DNA of 64,000 bases from Cupriavidus sp. P-10 (GTDB lineage: Bacteria > Pseudomonadota > Gammaproteobacteria > Burkholderiales > Burkholderiaceae), in contig NZ_AP025171.1 of assembly GCF_003402535.2 (NCBI RefSeq), forward strand, positions 2,418,001 through 2,482,000, written 5' to 3'. Of the stretch, positions 26,883 to 35,671 are shown in pieces. The notes under the pieces were generated by a model. That model was not told the DNA's origin. It saw only the letters and a list, made by a program, of their open reading frames with translations, and made no database searches. A program made the position numbers and the translations under genes. How positions within the stretch are numbered: position 1 is the stretch's first letter; each line of letters starts with the position of its first letter.

Positions 26883-27644
26883 CTACTGCCCGCTCATCTT
26901 CCTGCGGAATTCTTCGGCAGTACCGATCTGCCGGAACAATGGCCCACCCGGCGCAAACTTGTCCGCGCTGGCCAGCGGCCCTACCACCACCGGCTCAAAC
27001 CCGGCATCGCGCACCAACTGCGCCGCCACCTGCAGCGCCGCCTGATCGTCACCGGCGATCGGCACGGCGATCAGGCCGCCGGGCCGGTGATGTTCATTGG
27101 CGAAGTTGGTCGCGCCCATGAAGTTGAACGCCCTCACCACGCGTGCCCCGCGCAGGTATTTCGCCGTGGTGATGCCAATGCCGTTGCGCTGCGCTTCATC
27201 GGCAATCGCGCCGTCGCGCTGGGCAATGGCATTGGTGGCATCCAGCACGATCTTGCCCGACCATGCCCCGGCATTCTCCTGGCTGAGTTGCGGCAAGGCG
27301 CTGTAAGGGGTGGCGAGGAACAGCACGTCGGCAAAGGCGATTGCCTCGGCGACCGTCCCCGCCCGCGCCAGCGGGCCGAGGCCATCGACCAGCGGCTTGA
27401 GTGATTCTGGATGCCGCGACGAGAACAGGACCGGATGCCCCGCCTTGACCCAGAGCCCGCCGACGGTGCCGCCAATGCGCCCGGAGCCGATCACGCCGAT
27501 GCGCGCCGGGCCCGTGTTCGGGGCGGCGGCCGGCTTCTGGGCACAGGCGCTCAACGGCGGGACGCTCAACCCCAGCATTGCCAGTGCCCCCGCTCGCAGC
27601 ATGCGGCGCCGTTCGGGATCGAAGACATTGGCCGGCTCTTGCAT
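26883..27644 (-). CDS. F420-dependent/NADP oxidoreductase-like Rossmann protein with export signal
   Basis: The 253-residue protein has a nucleotide-binding fold (IGVIGSGRIGGTVGGLW, then FSSRHPESL) and the layout of the NADPH-dependent F420 reductase / ProC-like group (VLDATNAIAQRDG, RVVRAFNFMGATNFA). Unusually, it is preceded by RRRMLRAGALAMLGLSVPPLSAC, which looks like a Tat or lipoprotein signal, so the enzyme may be exported. F420 itself is not expected here; NADP is likely the cofactor. The start at ATG 27644 has GGGAG ahead; an upstream open stretch lacks family character. Confidence 0.8.
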   Translation of the reverse strand: MQEPANVFDPERRRMLRAGALAMLGLSVPPLSACAQKPAAAPNTGPARIGVIGSGRIGGTVGGLWVKAGHPVLFSSRHPESLKPLVDGLGPLARAGTVAEAIAFADVLFLATPYSALPQLSQENAGAWSGKIVLDATNAIAQRDGAIADEAQRNGIGITTAKYLRGARVVRAFNFMGATNFANEHHRPGGLIAVPIAGDDQAALQVAAQLVRDAGFEPVVVGPLASADKFAPGGPLFRQIGTAEEFRRKMSGQ

Positions 27645-27798
27645 CGCGCGCTCCCAGGATGACTGCTTGCCAGCGCGACCACCATGCACACTACGCAGCA
27701 TCTCCTGCCGCACACCAGCCGCCCAAGGAACTCTAGGCGAAAAAATGGCCTGCCGGGCAATCGCCCTTGGCACTGCCCGCGCGCTGGACTAGTTTAGG

Positions 27799-28262
27799 TT
27801 GCGCCACGCCAAGAAGTCCCCAAAGACGCGCCTTGCCTATGCCGCCAACCTGCATCAGCCAATGACGTATCAGGGGGAAGACGTGCCCTATCCGGGCGGC
27901 AAGCTGTGGCTGGGCGGCGCCTTCAAGGTCATCCCGGGCGAGCAGCAGTGGGGCAAGCTGTCGGCGGTCAATATCGATAGCGGCAAGGTGGCGTGGGACT
28001 ACAAGACCGAGCAGCCGCTGATCGGCGGCGTGCTGGCCACGGCCGGCGGGCTCGTCTTTACCGGCGAAGGCAACGGCCTGTTCAAGGCGTTCGACGCGGC
28101 CAACGGCAAGCTGCTGTGGCAGTTCCAGTGCGGCGCTGGCGTCAATTCGCCGCCGGTGTCCTATACCGTCGGCGGCAAGCAGTACATTGCCGTGGCAGCC
28201 GGCGGCAACACGCAACTGGACTTCAAGCGCGGCAACAGCATCTTGTCTTCGCGGTGCAATAG
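27799..28262 (+). pseudogene. Remnant of a PQQ-dependent alcohol dehydrogenase (C-terminal end)
   Basis: The frame encodes only the last ~150 residues of a quinoprotein dehydrogenase: [60 protein letters not shown] and [16 protein letters not shown]. The upstream two thirds, including PQQ and calcium/lanthanide ligands, are absent. Near 28244 a single missing base shifts the frame: adding one G gives the expected ending NSILVFAVQ and a stop at 28260-28262. It is therefore a decayed gene. Confidence 0.85.
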
Positions 28263-28286
28263 GTCCACAGACAGGCGATCGGAGAA

Positions 28287-28470
28287 TGCCAGGCACACCG
28301 ATCAAATCCCCCGGGTAGCCGGGCAGCACTACGCGTATATCGTCAAGCAGCTGGAGGATTTCCGGGCCAGGCGCCGTACGAACGACGCGGGGAATATGAC
28401 CAGCGTGTCGCGCAACCTGAGCGACGACGACATCAGGAACATCGCCAACCACATTACCGGCCTGAATTAG
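28287..28470 (+). pseudogene. Remnant of a class I cytochrome c (C-terminal end)
   Basis: The frame reads [19 protein letters not shown], then [21 protein letters not shown], the C-terminal half of a cytochrome c4/c553-like domain with the axial Met. The heme motif CxxCH is missing. It lies just after the PQQ dehydrogenase remnant, whose electron acceptor it probably once was. Confidence 0.8.
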
Positions 28471-28825
28471 GCTGCATGTCCTACCGGCCACCGGAATGCC
28501 TCCCGGCCAGAGGCCACGCAGCGCCCGGCACGGCGTTGCGCAATAAGCGACTATCCCGGCACGCCGAGCAATGTTTTCTGGATTTCCCCGGGAATTCAGC
28601 AACAAATGCCCCCGCGATCTCATTAACCTGCCCGCTATTTTCCGTTTGCGGCCCCTCAGTGCCGCGCATCCCCTGAAGGTCGATGCTTCACCGGCGCACG
28701 CGGACTGCGCGGCGTGACGTGCTGCCGCCCCGGCGAAAGCCCCGTCGCGAACGCGAGAATTTGCTTCGCCCGCCAGCCCCACAAGGGCCGGCGCGGCCAT
28801 TCTGACCATACGGAGACAACGAGAG
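28471..28825. other. Intergenic region before the permease gene
   Basis: The 355 bases contain no supported gene or strong hairpin. The part around 28550-28650 is AT-richer and may contain the permease promoter. Confidence 0.5.
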
Positions 28826-30205
28826 ATGAGTGCAAGCGCAGAGCATCTGCAACGCGGCCTGGGCGAACGCCATATCCGGCTGATGGCGCTGGGTTCGGCC
28901 ATCGGCGTGGGCCTGTTCCTGGGCGCCGGCAATGCCATCAAGATGGCCGGCCCCGCCATCATGCTGGCCTACCTGATTGGCGGCGCGATGATCTTCCTGA
29001 TCATGCGCGCGCTGGGCGAGATGGCCGTGCACAACCCCGTGGCAGGCTCCTTCTGCCGCTACGCGCAAGACCACATGGGCCCGCTGGCGGGCTACCTGAC
29101 CGGCTGGAACTACTGGTTCCTGTGGCTGGTGACCTGCGTCGCGGAGATCACCGCCGTCGCCATCTACATGGGCATGTGGTTCCCCGACGTGCCGCGCTGG
29201 ATCTGGGCGCTGGCCGCGCTGGCCGCGATGGGCTCGGTCAACCTGATGGCGGTCAAGGCCTATGGCGAGTTCGAGTTCTGGTTCGCCATGATCAAGATCG
29301 TAACCATCGTGCTGATGCTGTTCGGCGGCGGCGCGATGATCGTGTTCGGCTTCGGCAATGGCGGCGTCGCCACCGGCATCTCCAACCTGTGGGCGCACGG
29401 CGGCTTCATGCCCAACGGCGCCTCGGGCGTGCTGATGTCGCTGCAGATGGTGATGTTCGCCTACCTGGGCGTGGAGATGATCGGCCTGACCGCCGGCGAG
29501 GCGCGCAACCCGAAGAAGTCGATCCCGGACGCGATCAACTCGGTGTTCTGGCGCATCCTGATCTTCTACGTGGGCGCGCTGTTCGTGATCCTGGCGCTGT
29601 ACCCGTGGAACGAGATCGGCGCGCAAGGCAGCCCCTTCGTGCTGACCTTCGAGCGCCTGGGCATCAAGACTGCCGCCGGCATCATCAACTTCGTGGTGCT
29701 GACCGCGGCGCTGTCGTCATGCAACGGCGGCATTTTCAGCACCGGGCGCATGCTGTACAACCTCGCGCAGCAGGGCCAGGCGCCGGCGGCTTTCGCCAGG
29801 GTCGACCGCAACGGCGTGCCGCGCCGCGCGCTGCTGGTGTCGATCGCCGCGCTGCTGTGCGGCGTGCTGCTCAACTACCTGGTGCCGGAAAAAGTGTTCG
29901 TCTGGGTGACCGCCATCTCCACCTTCGGCGCGGTCTGGACCTGGGCCATCATCCTGGTCACGCAGATCAACTTCCGCCGCAGCCTGTCGGCGGCCGAGCG
30001 CAAGGCGCTGGCCTTCCGCATGCCGTTCTGGCCGTATGGCTCTTACATCGCGCTGGCGTTCCTGGCGCTGGTGGTAGCCCTGATGGCGTACTTCCCGGAA
30101 ACCCGTGTGGCGCTGTACGTGGGCCCGGGCTGGCTGGTGCTGCTGACGGTCTGCTACTACGCGCTGGACATGCGCTCGCGCGGACCGGTCAGCTACCGCG
30201 CCTGA
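28826..30205 (+). CDS. Amino-acid permease (APC family, ProY/AroP type)
   Basis: The 459-residue protein has twelve membrane segments and the APC/AAT start LGERHIRLMALGSAIGVGLFLGAG followed by AGPAIMLAYLIGG. Such permeases import one or a few amino acids by proton symport; the sequence is closest in style to the proline/histidine/aromatic group, but the substrate cannot be assigned. GAGAG precedes the ATG. No catabolic genes adjoin it. Confidence 0.92.
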   Translation: MSASAEHLQRGLGERHIRLMALGSAIGVGLFLGAGNAIKMAGPAIMLAYLIGGAMIFLIMRALGEMAVHNPVAGSFCRYAQDHMGPLAGYLTGWNYWFLWLVTCVAEITAVAIYMGMWFPDVPRWIWALAALAAMGSVNLMAVKAYGEFEFWFAMIKIVTIVLMLFGGGAMIVFGFGNGGVATGISNLWAHGGFMPNGASGVLMSLQMVMFAYLGVEMIGLTAGEARNPKKSIPDAINSVFWRILIFYVGALFVILALYPWNEIGAQGSPFVLTFERLGIKTAAGIINFVVLTAALSSCNGGIFSTGRMLYNLAQQGQAPAAFARVDRNGVPRRALLVSIAALLCGVLLNYLVPEKVFVWVTAISTFGAVWTWAIILVTQINFRRSLSAAERKALAFRMPFWPYGSYIALAFLALVVALMAYFPETRVALYVGPGWLVLLTVCYYALDMRSRGPVSYRA

Positions 30206-30250
30206 CGCTGCCGCAACCGCGGGCGGGGTGCGCGTGACGGCGCGCCTCGC

Positions 30251-30256
30251 TACAAT
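30251..30256 (+). promoter_or_regulatory. -10 element (TACAAT) ahead of the hpnB transcription unit
   Basis: TACAAT lies 32 bases before the small ORF at 30289. No good -35 element is visible at 16-18 bases upstream, so this is a weak call. Confidence 0.4.
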
Positions 30257-30288
30257 GCCCCCCGGGCAATCCATCGCCAGGGGGCCGA

Positions 30289-30426
30289 ATGTCCGGGACG
30301 TTTGAGACCTTTACCGCACCGCCACCCGCGCCGCCACGCAATAGCGCGGCTGACGCCGACGCGCGCCCGCTGCGCCCGGAAACCGTGCCGCGGCTGGCCC
30401 GGCTGGCGCGCCGCTTCGTGAAGTAG
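30289..30426 (+). CDS. Putative 45-residue leader protein of hpnB
   Basis: An ATG frame of 45 codons ends three bases before the hpnB start. Its third codon positions are strongly G/C-biased as in real genes of this genome, and its C-terminus (PRLARLARRFVK) is a basic amphipathic helix. The N-terminal half is Pro/Ala-rich. No family was recognised. It could be a small protein translated with hpnB or a leader peptide. Confidence 0.45.
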   Translation: MSGTFETFTAPPPAPPRNSAADADARPLRPETVPRLARLARRFVK

Positions 30427-30428
30427 CC

Positions 30429-31577
30429 ATGGCTATCATGCTGGCGCTGTCACTGCTGACGCTGGCGGTCTGGAGCGGGCTGCTGTGCCTGCGCGCCGGC
30501 TTCTGGCGCGTGCACAGGCCGGCCGCCGCACCGGCGCCGGCGCAATGGCCGGAGGTGGTCGCCATCATCCCGGCCCGCAACGAGTCCGAGGTGATCGCGC
30601 CCGCGGTGGCGGGCGTGCTCGGCCAGCGCTACCCGGGGCGGCTCACGCTGGTGGTGGTCGACGACCACAGCCAGGACGGCACCGCCGACCTCGCCCGCGC
30701 CGCCGCCGCGACTACCACGCGCCCGCAGGCGCTGTCGGTGATCAACGCGCGCGAGCTGCCCCCCGGCTGGAGCGGCAAGGTCTGGGCCCAGGCCGAGGGG
30801 CTGGCCGAAGCCGACCGCATCGCCCCGCAGGCCCGCTTCGCCTGGCTGACCGATGCCGACATCTGGCACGGCCCTGGCGTGCTGGCCGCGCTGGTGGCGC
30901 GCGCGGAGCACGAACGGCGCGACCTGGTCTCGCTGATGGTGCGGCTGCGCTGCGAATCGGCGTGGGAGCGGCTGGTCGTGCCCGCGTTCGTGTTTTTCTT
31001 CGCCAAGCTCTACCCGTTTGCCCGCGTGCGCGACCCGCGCTCGCGCGTGGCTGCCGCGGCGGGCGGCTGCATGCTGGCCCGGCGCTCGGCGCTGGCGCGC
31101 ATCGGCGGCTTTGCCGCGATCCGCGGCGAACTGATCGACGACTGCAGCCTGGCGGCGCGCATCAAGCCCGGCGGCGCGATCCGGCTGGACCTGGCCGACG
31201 ACAGCCTGTCGCTGCGCCCCTATGACGACTGGCGCAGCCTGTGGGACATGATCGCGCGCAGCGCCTATACGCAGCTGCGCTATTCACCGCTGTTGCTGGC
31301 GGGCGCGGTGGCAGGCATGACGCTGGCCTACCTGGCGCCGCCGGTGCTGGCGCTGGCCGGCGGCTGGCGGCTGTGGCCGGCGTGGCTGGCGTGGGGCGCG
31401 ATGGCCTTTGCCTACCTCCCGATGCTGCGCGAGTACCGCCAGCCGGCATGGCTGGCACCGCTGCTGCCGCTGACGGCCTTGTTCTACCTGGGCGCGACCA
31501 TCGATTCGGCGCGGCGCTACTGGCTGCGGCGCGGCGGGCAGTGGAAGGGACGGGCGCAGGCGCCGGTGCGGTCCTGA
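30429..31577 (+). CDS. hpnB: Hopanoid-associated glycosyltransferase HpnB
   Basis: The 382-residue protein is a membrane GT2 glycosyltransferase: an N-terminal membrane segment, VVAIIPARNESEVI, VVVDDHSQDGT (DxD-type region), WLTDADIWHGPG, ELIDDCSLAARIK and three to four C-terminal membrane segments. It matches the hopene-associated HpnB group, which is expected to act on the polyol side chain of extended hopanoids; its precise step is not well established. It faces hpnA on the opposite strand across a tandem repeat. Confidence 0.9.
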   Translation: MAIMLALSLLTLAVWSGLLCLRAGFWRVHRPAAAPAPAQWPEVVAIIPARNESEVIAPAVAGVLGQRYPGRLTLVVVDDHSQDGTADLARAAAATTTRPQALSVINARELPPGWSGKVWAQAEGLAEADRIAPQARFAWLTDADIWHGPGVLAALVARAEHERRDLVSLMVRLRCESAWERLVVPAFVFFFAKLYPFARVRDPRSRVAAAAGGCMLARRSALARIGGFAAIRGELIDDCSLAARIKPGGAIRLDLADDSLSLRPYDDWRSLWDMIARSAYTQLRYSPLLLAGAVAGMTLAYLAPPVLALAGGWRLWPAWLAWGAMAFAYLPMLREYRQPAWLAPLLPLTALFYLGATIDSARRYWLRRGGQWKGRAQAPVRS

Positions 31578-31586
31578 GCCGTGCCG

Positions 31587-31652
31587 CTCATTTGCCGCTC
31601 ATTTGCCGCTCATTTGCCGCTCATTTGCCGCTCACTTGCAACTCACTTGCCG
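31587..31652. repeat. 11-bp tandem repeat between the hpnB and hpnA 3' ends
   Basis: Four perfect copies of CTCATTTGCCG (31587-31630) are followed by two diverged ones that run into the hpnA stop codon. On the minus strand each unit reads CGGCAAATGAG, close to the last codons of hpnA (GGCAAGTGA), as if the gene end had been duplicated repeatedly. Confidence 0.9.
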
Positions 31653-32647
31653 AGATACCCCTGCGTGCGAAACCACGCCAGCGCATCGCGCAGCCCTTCG
31701 CGGTAGGCGCGCGGCGCGTAACCCAGCTGCTGGCTCGCCTTCGCCGACGTAAAGAACATCCGGTACCGGGACATATTGAGTCCGTCGACCGTGATGAACG
31801 GCTCCTTCCCGGTCACCCGCGCCGCGGCCTCCGCCGCATGCGCCAGCGGATACAGCGGCCAGCGCGGCAGTTGCATGGTGGGCGGGCGCCGCCCGCACAG
31901 CTCGGCGATATCGCGCAGCATCTGCTGCAGCATTACGTCGTCGCCGCCCAGGATGTAGCGCTCGCCGGTGCGCCCGTGCTCCAGCGCCAGGAAATGCCCC
32001 TCGGCGACATCGTCCACATGCGCCAGGTTTAGTCCGGTATCGACAAAGGCCGGGATCTTGCCGGTCGCCGCCTCGACGATGATGCGGCCGGTCGGCGTGG
32101 GCCGCACGTCGCGCGGGCCGATCGGCGTCGACGGGTTGACGATCACCGCCGGCAGGCCGCGCTCGGCCACCAGCCGTTCGACCACGCGCTCGGCCAGCAC
32201 CTTGCTGCGCTTGTAGGCGCCGATGGCCTCGTGCGGCTGCATCGCCGCAGTCTCGTCCACCGGCGCCTGCGCGCCGGCGACGCGCAGCGTGGCAACGCTG
32301 CTGGTATAGACCACGCGCTCGACTCCGGCGCGCTGCGCGGCCTCCATCACCGCCAGCGTGCCATCGACGTTGGTGCGTACGATCTCCTCCGGATCGGGCG
32401 CCCACAGCCGGTAATCGGCGGCAACGTGGAACAGGTAGCGCACGCCCTGCAGCGCGGCGGCCACGGCGGCGGCGTCGCGCATGTCGCCTTCGGCCAGCGT
32501 CACCGGCAGGTCCGCCAGGTTGGTGCGCGGACTCTGCGGGCGTACCAGCACGCGCACGCTGAAACCCCGCGCCAGCGCTTGCCGCGCTACCGCCGACCCG
32601 AGGAAACCCGAGGCTCCTGTCACCAGCACGTCATCGTTTCTCGTCAT
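31643..32647 (-). CDS. hpnA: Hopanoid-associated sugar epimerase HpnA
   Basis: The 334-residue protein is an extended short-chain dehydrogenase: GASGFLG nucleotide motif (residues about 11-17), the catalytic region YTSSVATLRV, then AYKRSKVLAER (YxxxK), and NPSTPIGPRDVRPT. It is the HpnA type found with hopanoid genes and thought to modify side-chain sugars. The ATG at 32647 was chosen because the Rossmann motif follows directly; the open frame extends 40 codons upstream without similarity. A GGAAAACGG stretch precedes it. Confidence 0.92.
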   Translation of the reverse strand: MTRNDDVLVTGASGFLGSAVARQALARGFSVRVLVRPQSPRTNLADLPVTLAEGDMRDAAAVAAALQGVRYLFHVAADYRLWAPDPEEIVRTNVDGTLAVMEAAQRAGVERVVYTSSVATLRVAGAQAPVDETAAMQPHEAIGAYKRSKVLAERVVERLVAERGLPAVIVNPSTPIGPRDVRPTPTGRIIVEAATGKIPAFVDTGLNLAHVDDVAEGHFLALEHGRTGERYILGGDDVMLQQMLRDIAELCGRRPPTMQLPRWPLYPLAHAAEAAARVTGKEPFITVDGLNMSRYRMFFTSAKASQQLGYAPRAYREGLRDALAWFRTQGYLGK

Positions 32648-32881
32648 AACGCCGTTTTCCCGGTGTGGCACAAGCGCCGCGAAGGCGGCGCGCCCGCGCT
32701 CGCCGTCCGGCCCGCCCGGGCGCGGCGCTGCCAGACAAAGCGCGCGTGTCGGGTATATAGTAACCATCGTGCGACGGAAATGTGATCCTGATGAATCTCC
32801 GGTGCGGCGCCGGCCCCGGAATCACAAATTCTGCCATCCTAATTGCTGAAACCCGTTGCAAAGGGTCAGGGGGTCTACTCT

Positions 32882-33907
32882 ATGCAGGTGATTCTGGCTC
32901 AGCCCCGCGGCTTCTGTGCCGGCGTGGTGCGCGCGATCGAGATCGTCGACCGCGCCCTCGTCAAGCACGGCGCGCCGGTGTTCGTGCGGCATGAGATTGT
33001 GCATAACAAGCACGTAGTAGAGGGACTGAAGGAAAAAGGCGCGCGTTTCGTCGAAGACCTCGACGAAGTCCCTACCGGCGCCGTGACCATCTTCAGCGCG
33101 CACGGCGTGTCCCGCGCGGTCGTCGCCGATGCCAGCCAGCGCCAGCTGCATGCCATCGACGCCACCTGTCCGCTGGTGATCAAGGTCCACACCCAGGGCC
33201 GCCAGTACGCTGCCAGCGGCCGCACCGTGATCCTGATCGGCCACGCCGGCCACCCCGAGGTGGAAGGCACCATGGGCCAGATCCCGGGCAAGGTGATCCT
33301 GGTGCAGAACGAGGCCGAGGTGGAGCAGCTCGACCTGCCGGCCGACACGCCGGTTGCCTACGTCACGCAGACCACGCTCAGCGTGGACGACACCCGCAAT
33401 ATCATCGCCGCGCTCGCCGCCCGCTTCAGCAACCTGGTGGGCCCCGACACGCGCGATATCTGCTACGCCACGCAGAACCGCCAGAGCGCGGTGCGCGACC
33501 TGTGCAAGCTGGCCGACGTCATCCTGGTGATTGGCGCGACCAACAGCTCAAACTCCAACCGCCTGCGCGAGATCGGCACTGAAAGCGGCGTGCCCAGTTA
33601 CCTGATCGCCGACGGCAGCGAACTGGACCCGGCCTGGGTCCGCGATGCCAGCGTGGTCGGTATCACCGCCGGCGCCTCGGCGCCCGAGGAAATGGTCGAG
33701 GACGTGATCGGCGCGTTGCGCAAGCTGGGCCCGGTCGAGGTCAACACCATGGCGGGGCGCGAAGAGCATGCCGAATTCCGCCTGCCCGCCGAACTGGCCG
33801 ACGTCAGGCAGTCCGCCGCGCCGCGCAAGGCTGCCAAAGCCGCCGCCCGCACCGACTCCGCCACCGCGCCCGCCGCTGCCGGCACCAACGAGAATATCGC
33901 CGGCTGA
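32882..33907 (+). CDS. ispH: 4-hydroxy-3-methylbut-2-enyl diphosphate reductase
   Basis: The 341-residue protein carries the three iron-sulfur cysteines of IspH at Cys12 ([12 protein letters not shown]), Cys96 (DATCPLV) and Cys194 ([11 protein letters not shown]). It catalyses the last step of the non-mevalonate isoprenoid pathway, giving IPP and DMAPP. About 30 Ala-rich residues extend the C-terminus. Its place directly ahead of hpnH suggests a hopanoid-dedicated copy; whether another ispH exists elsewhere cannot be seen. AGGGGG precedes the ATG. Confidence 0.96.
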   Translation: MQVILAQPRGFCAGVVRAIEIVDRALVKHGAPVFVRHEIVHNKHVVEGLKEKGARFVEDLDEVPTGAVTIFSAHGVSRAVVADASQRQLHAIDATCPLVIKVHTQGRQYAASGRTVILIGHAGHPEVEGTMGQIPGKVILVQNEAEVEQLDLPADTPVAYVTQTTLSVDDTRNIIAALAARFSNLVGPDTRDICYATQNRQSAVRDLCKLADVILVIGATNSSNSNRLREIGTESGVPSYLIADGSELDPAWVRDASVVGITAGASAPEEMVEDVIGALRKLGPVEVNTMAGREEHAEFRLPAELADVRQSAAPRKAAKAAARTDSATAPAAAGTNENIAG

Positions 33908-33925
33908 ACTTAACCGGAGGAAGCC

Positions 33926-35107
33926 TTGGCCATTCCGCTCCTGCAGGTCGCCCGCGTGGGCGCCTACATTGTCGGCAAGCATCTGTCGCGGCAGAAACGG
34001 TATCCGCTCGCGCTGATGCTGGAGCCGCTGTTCCGCTGCAACCTGGCCTGCTCGGGCTGCGGCAAGATCGACTATCCCGATCCCATCCTGAACCAGCGCC
34101 TGTCGGTGCAGGAATGCCTGGACGCGGTCGACGAATGCGGCGCGCCGGTGGTCTCGATCGCCGGTGGCGAGCCGCTGCTGCACAAGGACATGCCGGAGAT
34201 CGTTCAGGGCATCATCGCCCGGCGCCGCTTTGTCTACCTGTGCACCAACGCGCTGCTGATGGAGAAGAAGCTGGACCAGTACCAGCCCAGCCCGTACTTC
34301 ATCTGGTCGGTGCACCTGGACGGCGACCGCGAGATGCACGACCGCTCGGTATGCCAGGAAGGCGTCTATGACCGTGCCGTGGCGGCGATCCGGCAGGCCA
34401 AGGAACGCGGCTTCCGCGTCAATATCAACTGCACACTGTTCAATGACGCCGAGCCCGAGCGCGTGGCCAGCTTCTTCGACTCCGTCAAGGCGCTGGGCGT
34501 GGACGGCATCACCGTGTCGCCGGGCTATGCCTATGAGCGCGCGCCCGACCAGCAGCATTTCCTGAACCGCGGCAAGACCCGGCAGCTGTTCCGCGACATC
34601 CTCGGCCGCGGCCGTGCCGGCAAGAACTGGGCCTTCAGCCAGTCGGCGCTGTTCCTGGACTTCCTGGCCGGCAACCAGACCTACCACTGCACGCCGTGGG
34701 GCAACCCGGCGCGCACGGTATTCGGCTGGCAGCGGCCGTGCTACCTGGTCGGCGAGGGTTATGCCAAGACCTTCCGAGAGCTGATGGACGAGACCGACTG
34801 GGACGCCTACGGCACCGGCAACTACGAGAAGTGCGCCGACTGCATGGTGCACAGCGGCTATGAGGCCACCGCGGTGGCGGACACCTTCGCCCATCCGCTC
34901 AAGGCGCTGGGCGTCAGCCTGCGCGGCGTGCGCACCAGCGGGCCGATGGCGCCGGACATCGCGCTGGACAAGCAGCGGCCGGCCGAATACGTGTTCTCGC
35001 GCCATGTCGAGATCAAGCTTGAGGAGATCCAGCGCGCGAAGCCGCCCGCCAATCAGGCCCGTACGGCCCGGCAGGCAGCCGAGGCCAACGGCGCCGGCAC
35101 GCACTGA
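33926..35107 (+). CDS. hpnH: Adenosyl-hopene transferase HpnH (radical SAM)
   Basis: The 393-residue protein has the cluster motif C38-x3-C42-x2-C45 (FRCNLACSGC), SIAGGEPLLH for SAM binding, and the C-terminal cysteines of the HpnH group (CADCMVHSGYE). HpnH couples a 5'-deoxyadenosyl radical to diploptene, giving adenosylhopane, the first step of C35 hopanoid synthesis. The start is TTG with GGAGGAAGCC directly ahead and no ATG nearby. It follows ispH by 18 bases. HpnG, which acts next, is in the second hopanoid block. Confidence 0.95.
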   Translation: MAIPLLQVARVGAYIVGKHLSRQKRYPLALMLEPLFRCNLACSGCGKIDYPDPILNQRLSVQECLDAVDECGAPVVSIAGGEPLLHKDMPEIVQGIIARRRFVYLCTNALLMEKKLDQYQPSPYFIWSVHLDGDREMHDRSVCQEGVYDRAVAAIRQAKERGFRVNINCTLFNDAEPERVASFFDSVKALGVDGITVSPGYAYERAPDQQHFLNRGKTRQLFRDILGRGRAGKNWAFSQSALFLDFLAGNQTYHCTPWGNPARTVFGWQRPCYLVGEGYAKTFRELMDETDWDAYGTGNYEKCADCMVHSGYEATAVADTFAHPLKALGVSLRGVRTSGPMAPDIALDKQRPAEYVFSRHVEIKLEEIQRAKPPANQARTARQAAEANGAGTH

Positions 35108-35671
35108 TCCCGGGGCCTCGCCACGCTCGCCGCCATCCTGACCGGCGCTGTGCTGACCTGCGTGTCGGCCGCCTATGCGCTGGCCGCGGCGGTCTTCGAA
35201 AAGCTGGAAGGCGCGGCACGCCGCCTGTTCGGCGCAGACAACCGCGTGGTGGCCATGATCGACGGCGCACTGCCCGACGCCCATATCCGCGCGCTCAACC
35301 ACCGCCGCAGCAAGCTGGTGCGCGCCGTGTTGTGGCAGCTCGCCGGGCTGGTCACGGGCACGCTTGAAGTCTGGCTGGCGCTGATGCTGCTGGGCCATCC
35401 GGTGCCGCTCTGGCACGCACTGGCGATCGAATCCCTGACGCAGGCCGCACGCAACGTGGCGTTGTTCGTGCCGGCGGGACTGGGCGTGCAGGAAGCGGTA
35501 GTGATGCTGCTGGGGCAGGCGCTGGGGATGGATGCGCAGGTCTCGCTGGCGCTGGCGCTGGTCAAGCGCGCGCGCGAGATCCTGTTCGGCGTGCCGGCGT
35601 TGCTGTCATGGCAGTGGGTGGAGTTGCGGCGCTGGCGCCGCGGCTGTGCACGCGAGGCGGAGAACGCCTAG
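35108..35671 (+). pseudogene. N-terminally truncated HpnL-like membrane protein
   Basis: In the frame directly after the hpnH stop, about 185 codons encode the C-terminal half of a UPF0104/HpnL-type flippase-like protein: HRRSKLVRAVLWQLAGLVTGTLEVWLALMLL, SLTQAARNVALFVPAGLGVQEAVV and RAREILFGVPALLSWQ. Full-length relatives have about 320 residues, so the N-terminal half is missing. There is no ATG before 35253 and no ribosome binding site before the GTG at 35150. It is probably the remnant of an internal deletion that left hpnH intact, but a short functional version cannot be excluded. Confidence 0.6.

Noticed and set aside
31587..31652. CRISPR-like short repeat array
   Set aside because: The units are 11 bp and directly adjacent without spacers, so it is a minisatellite.
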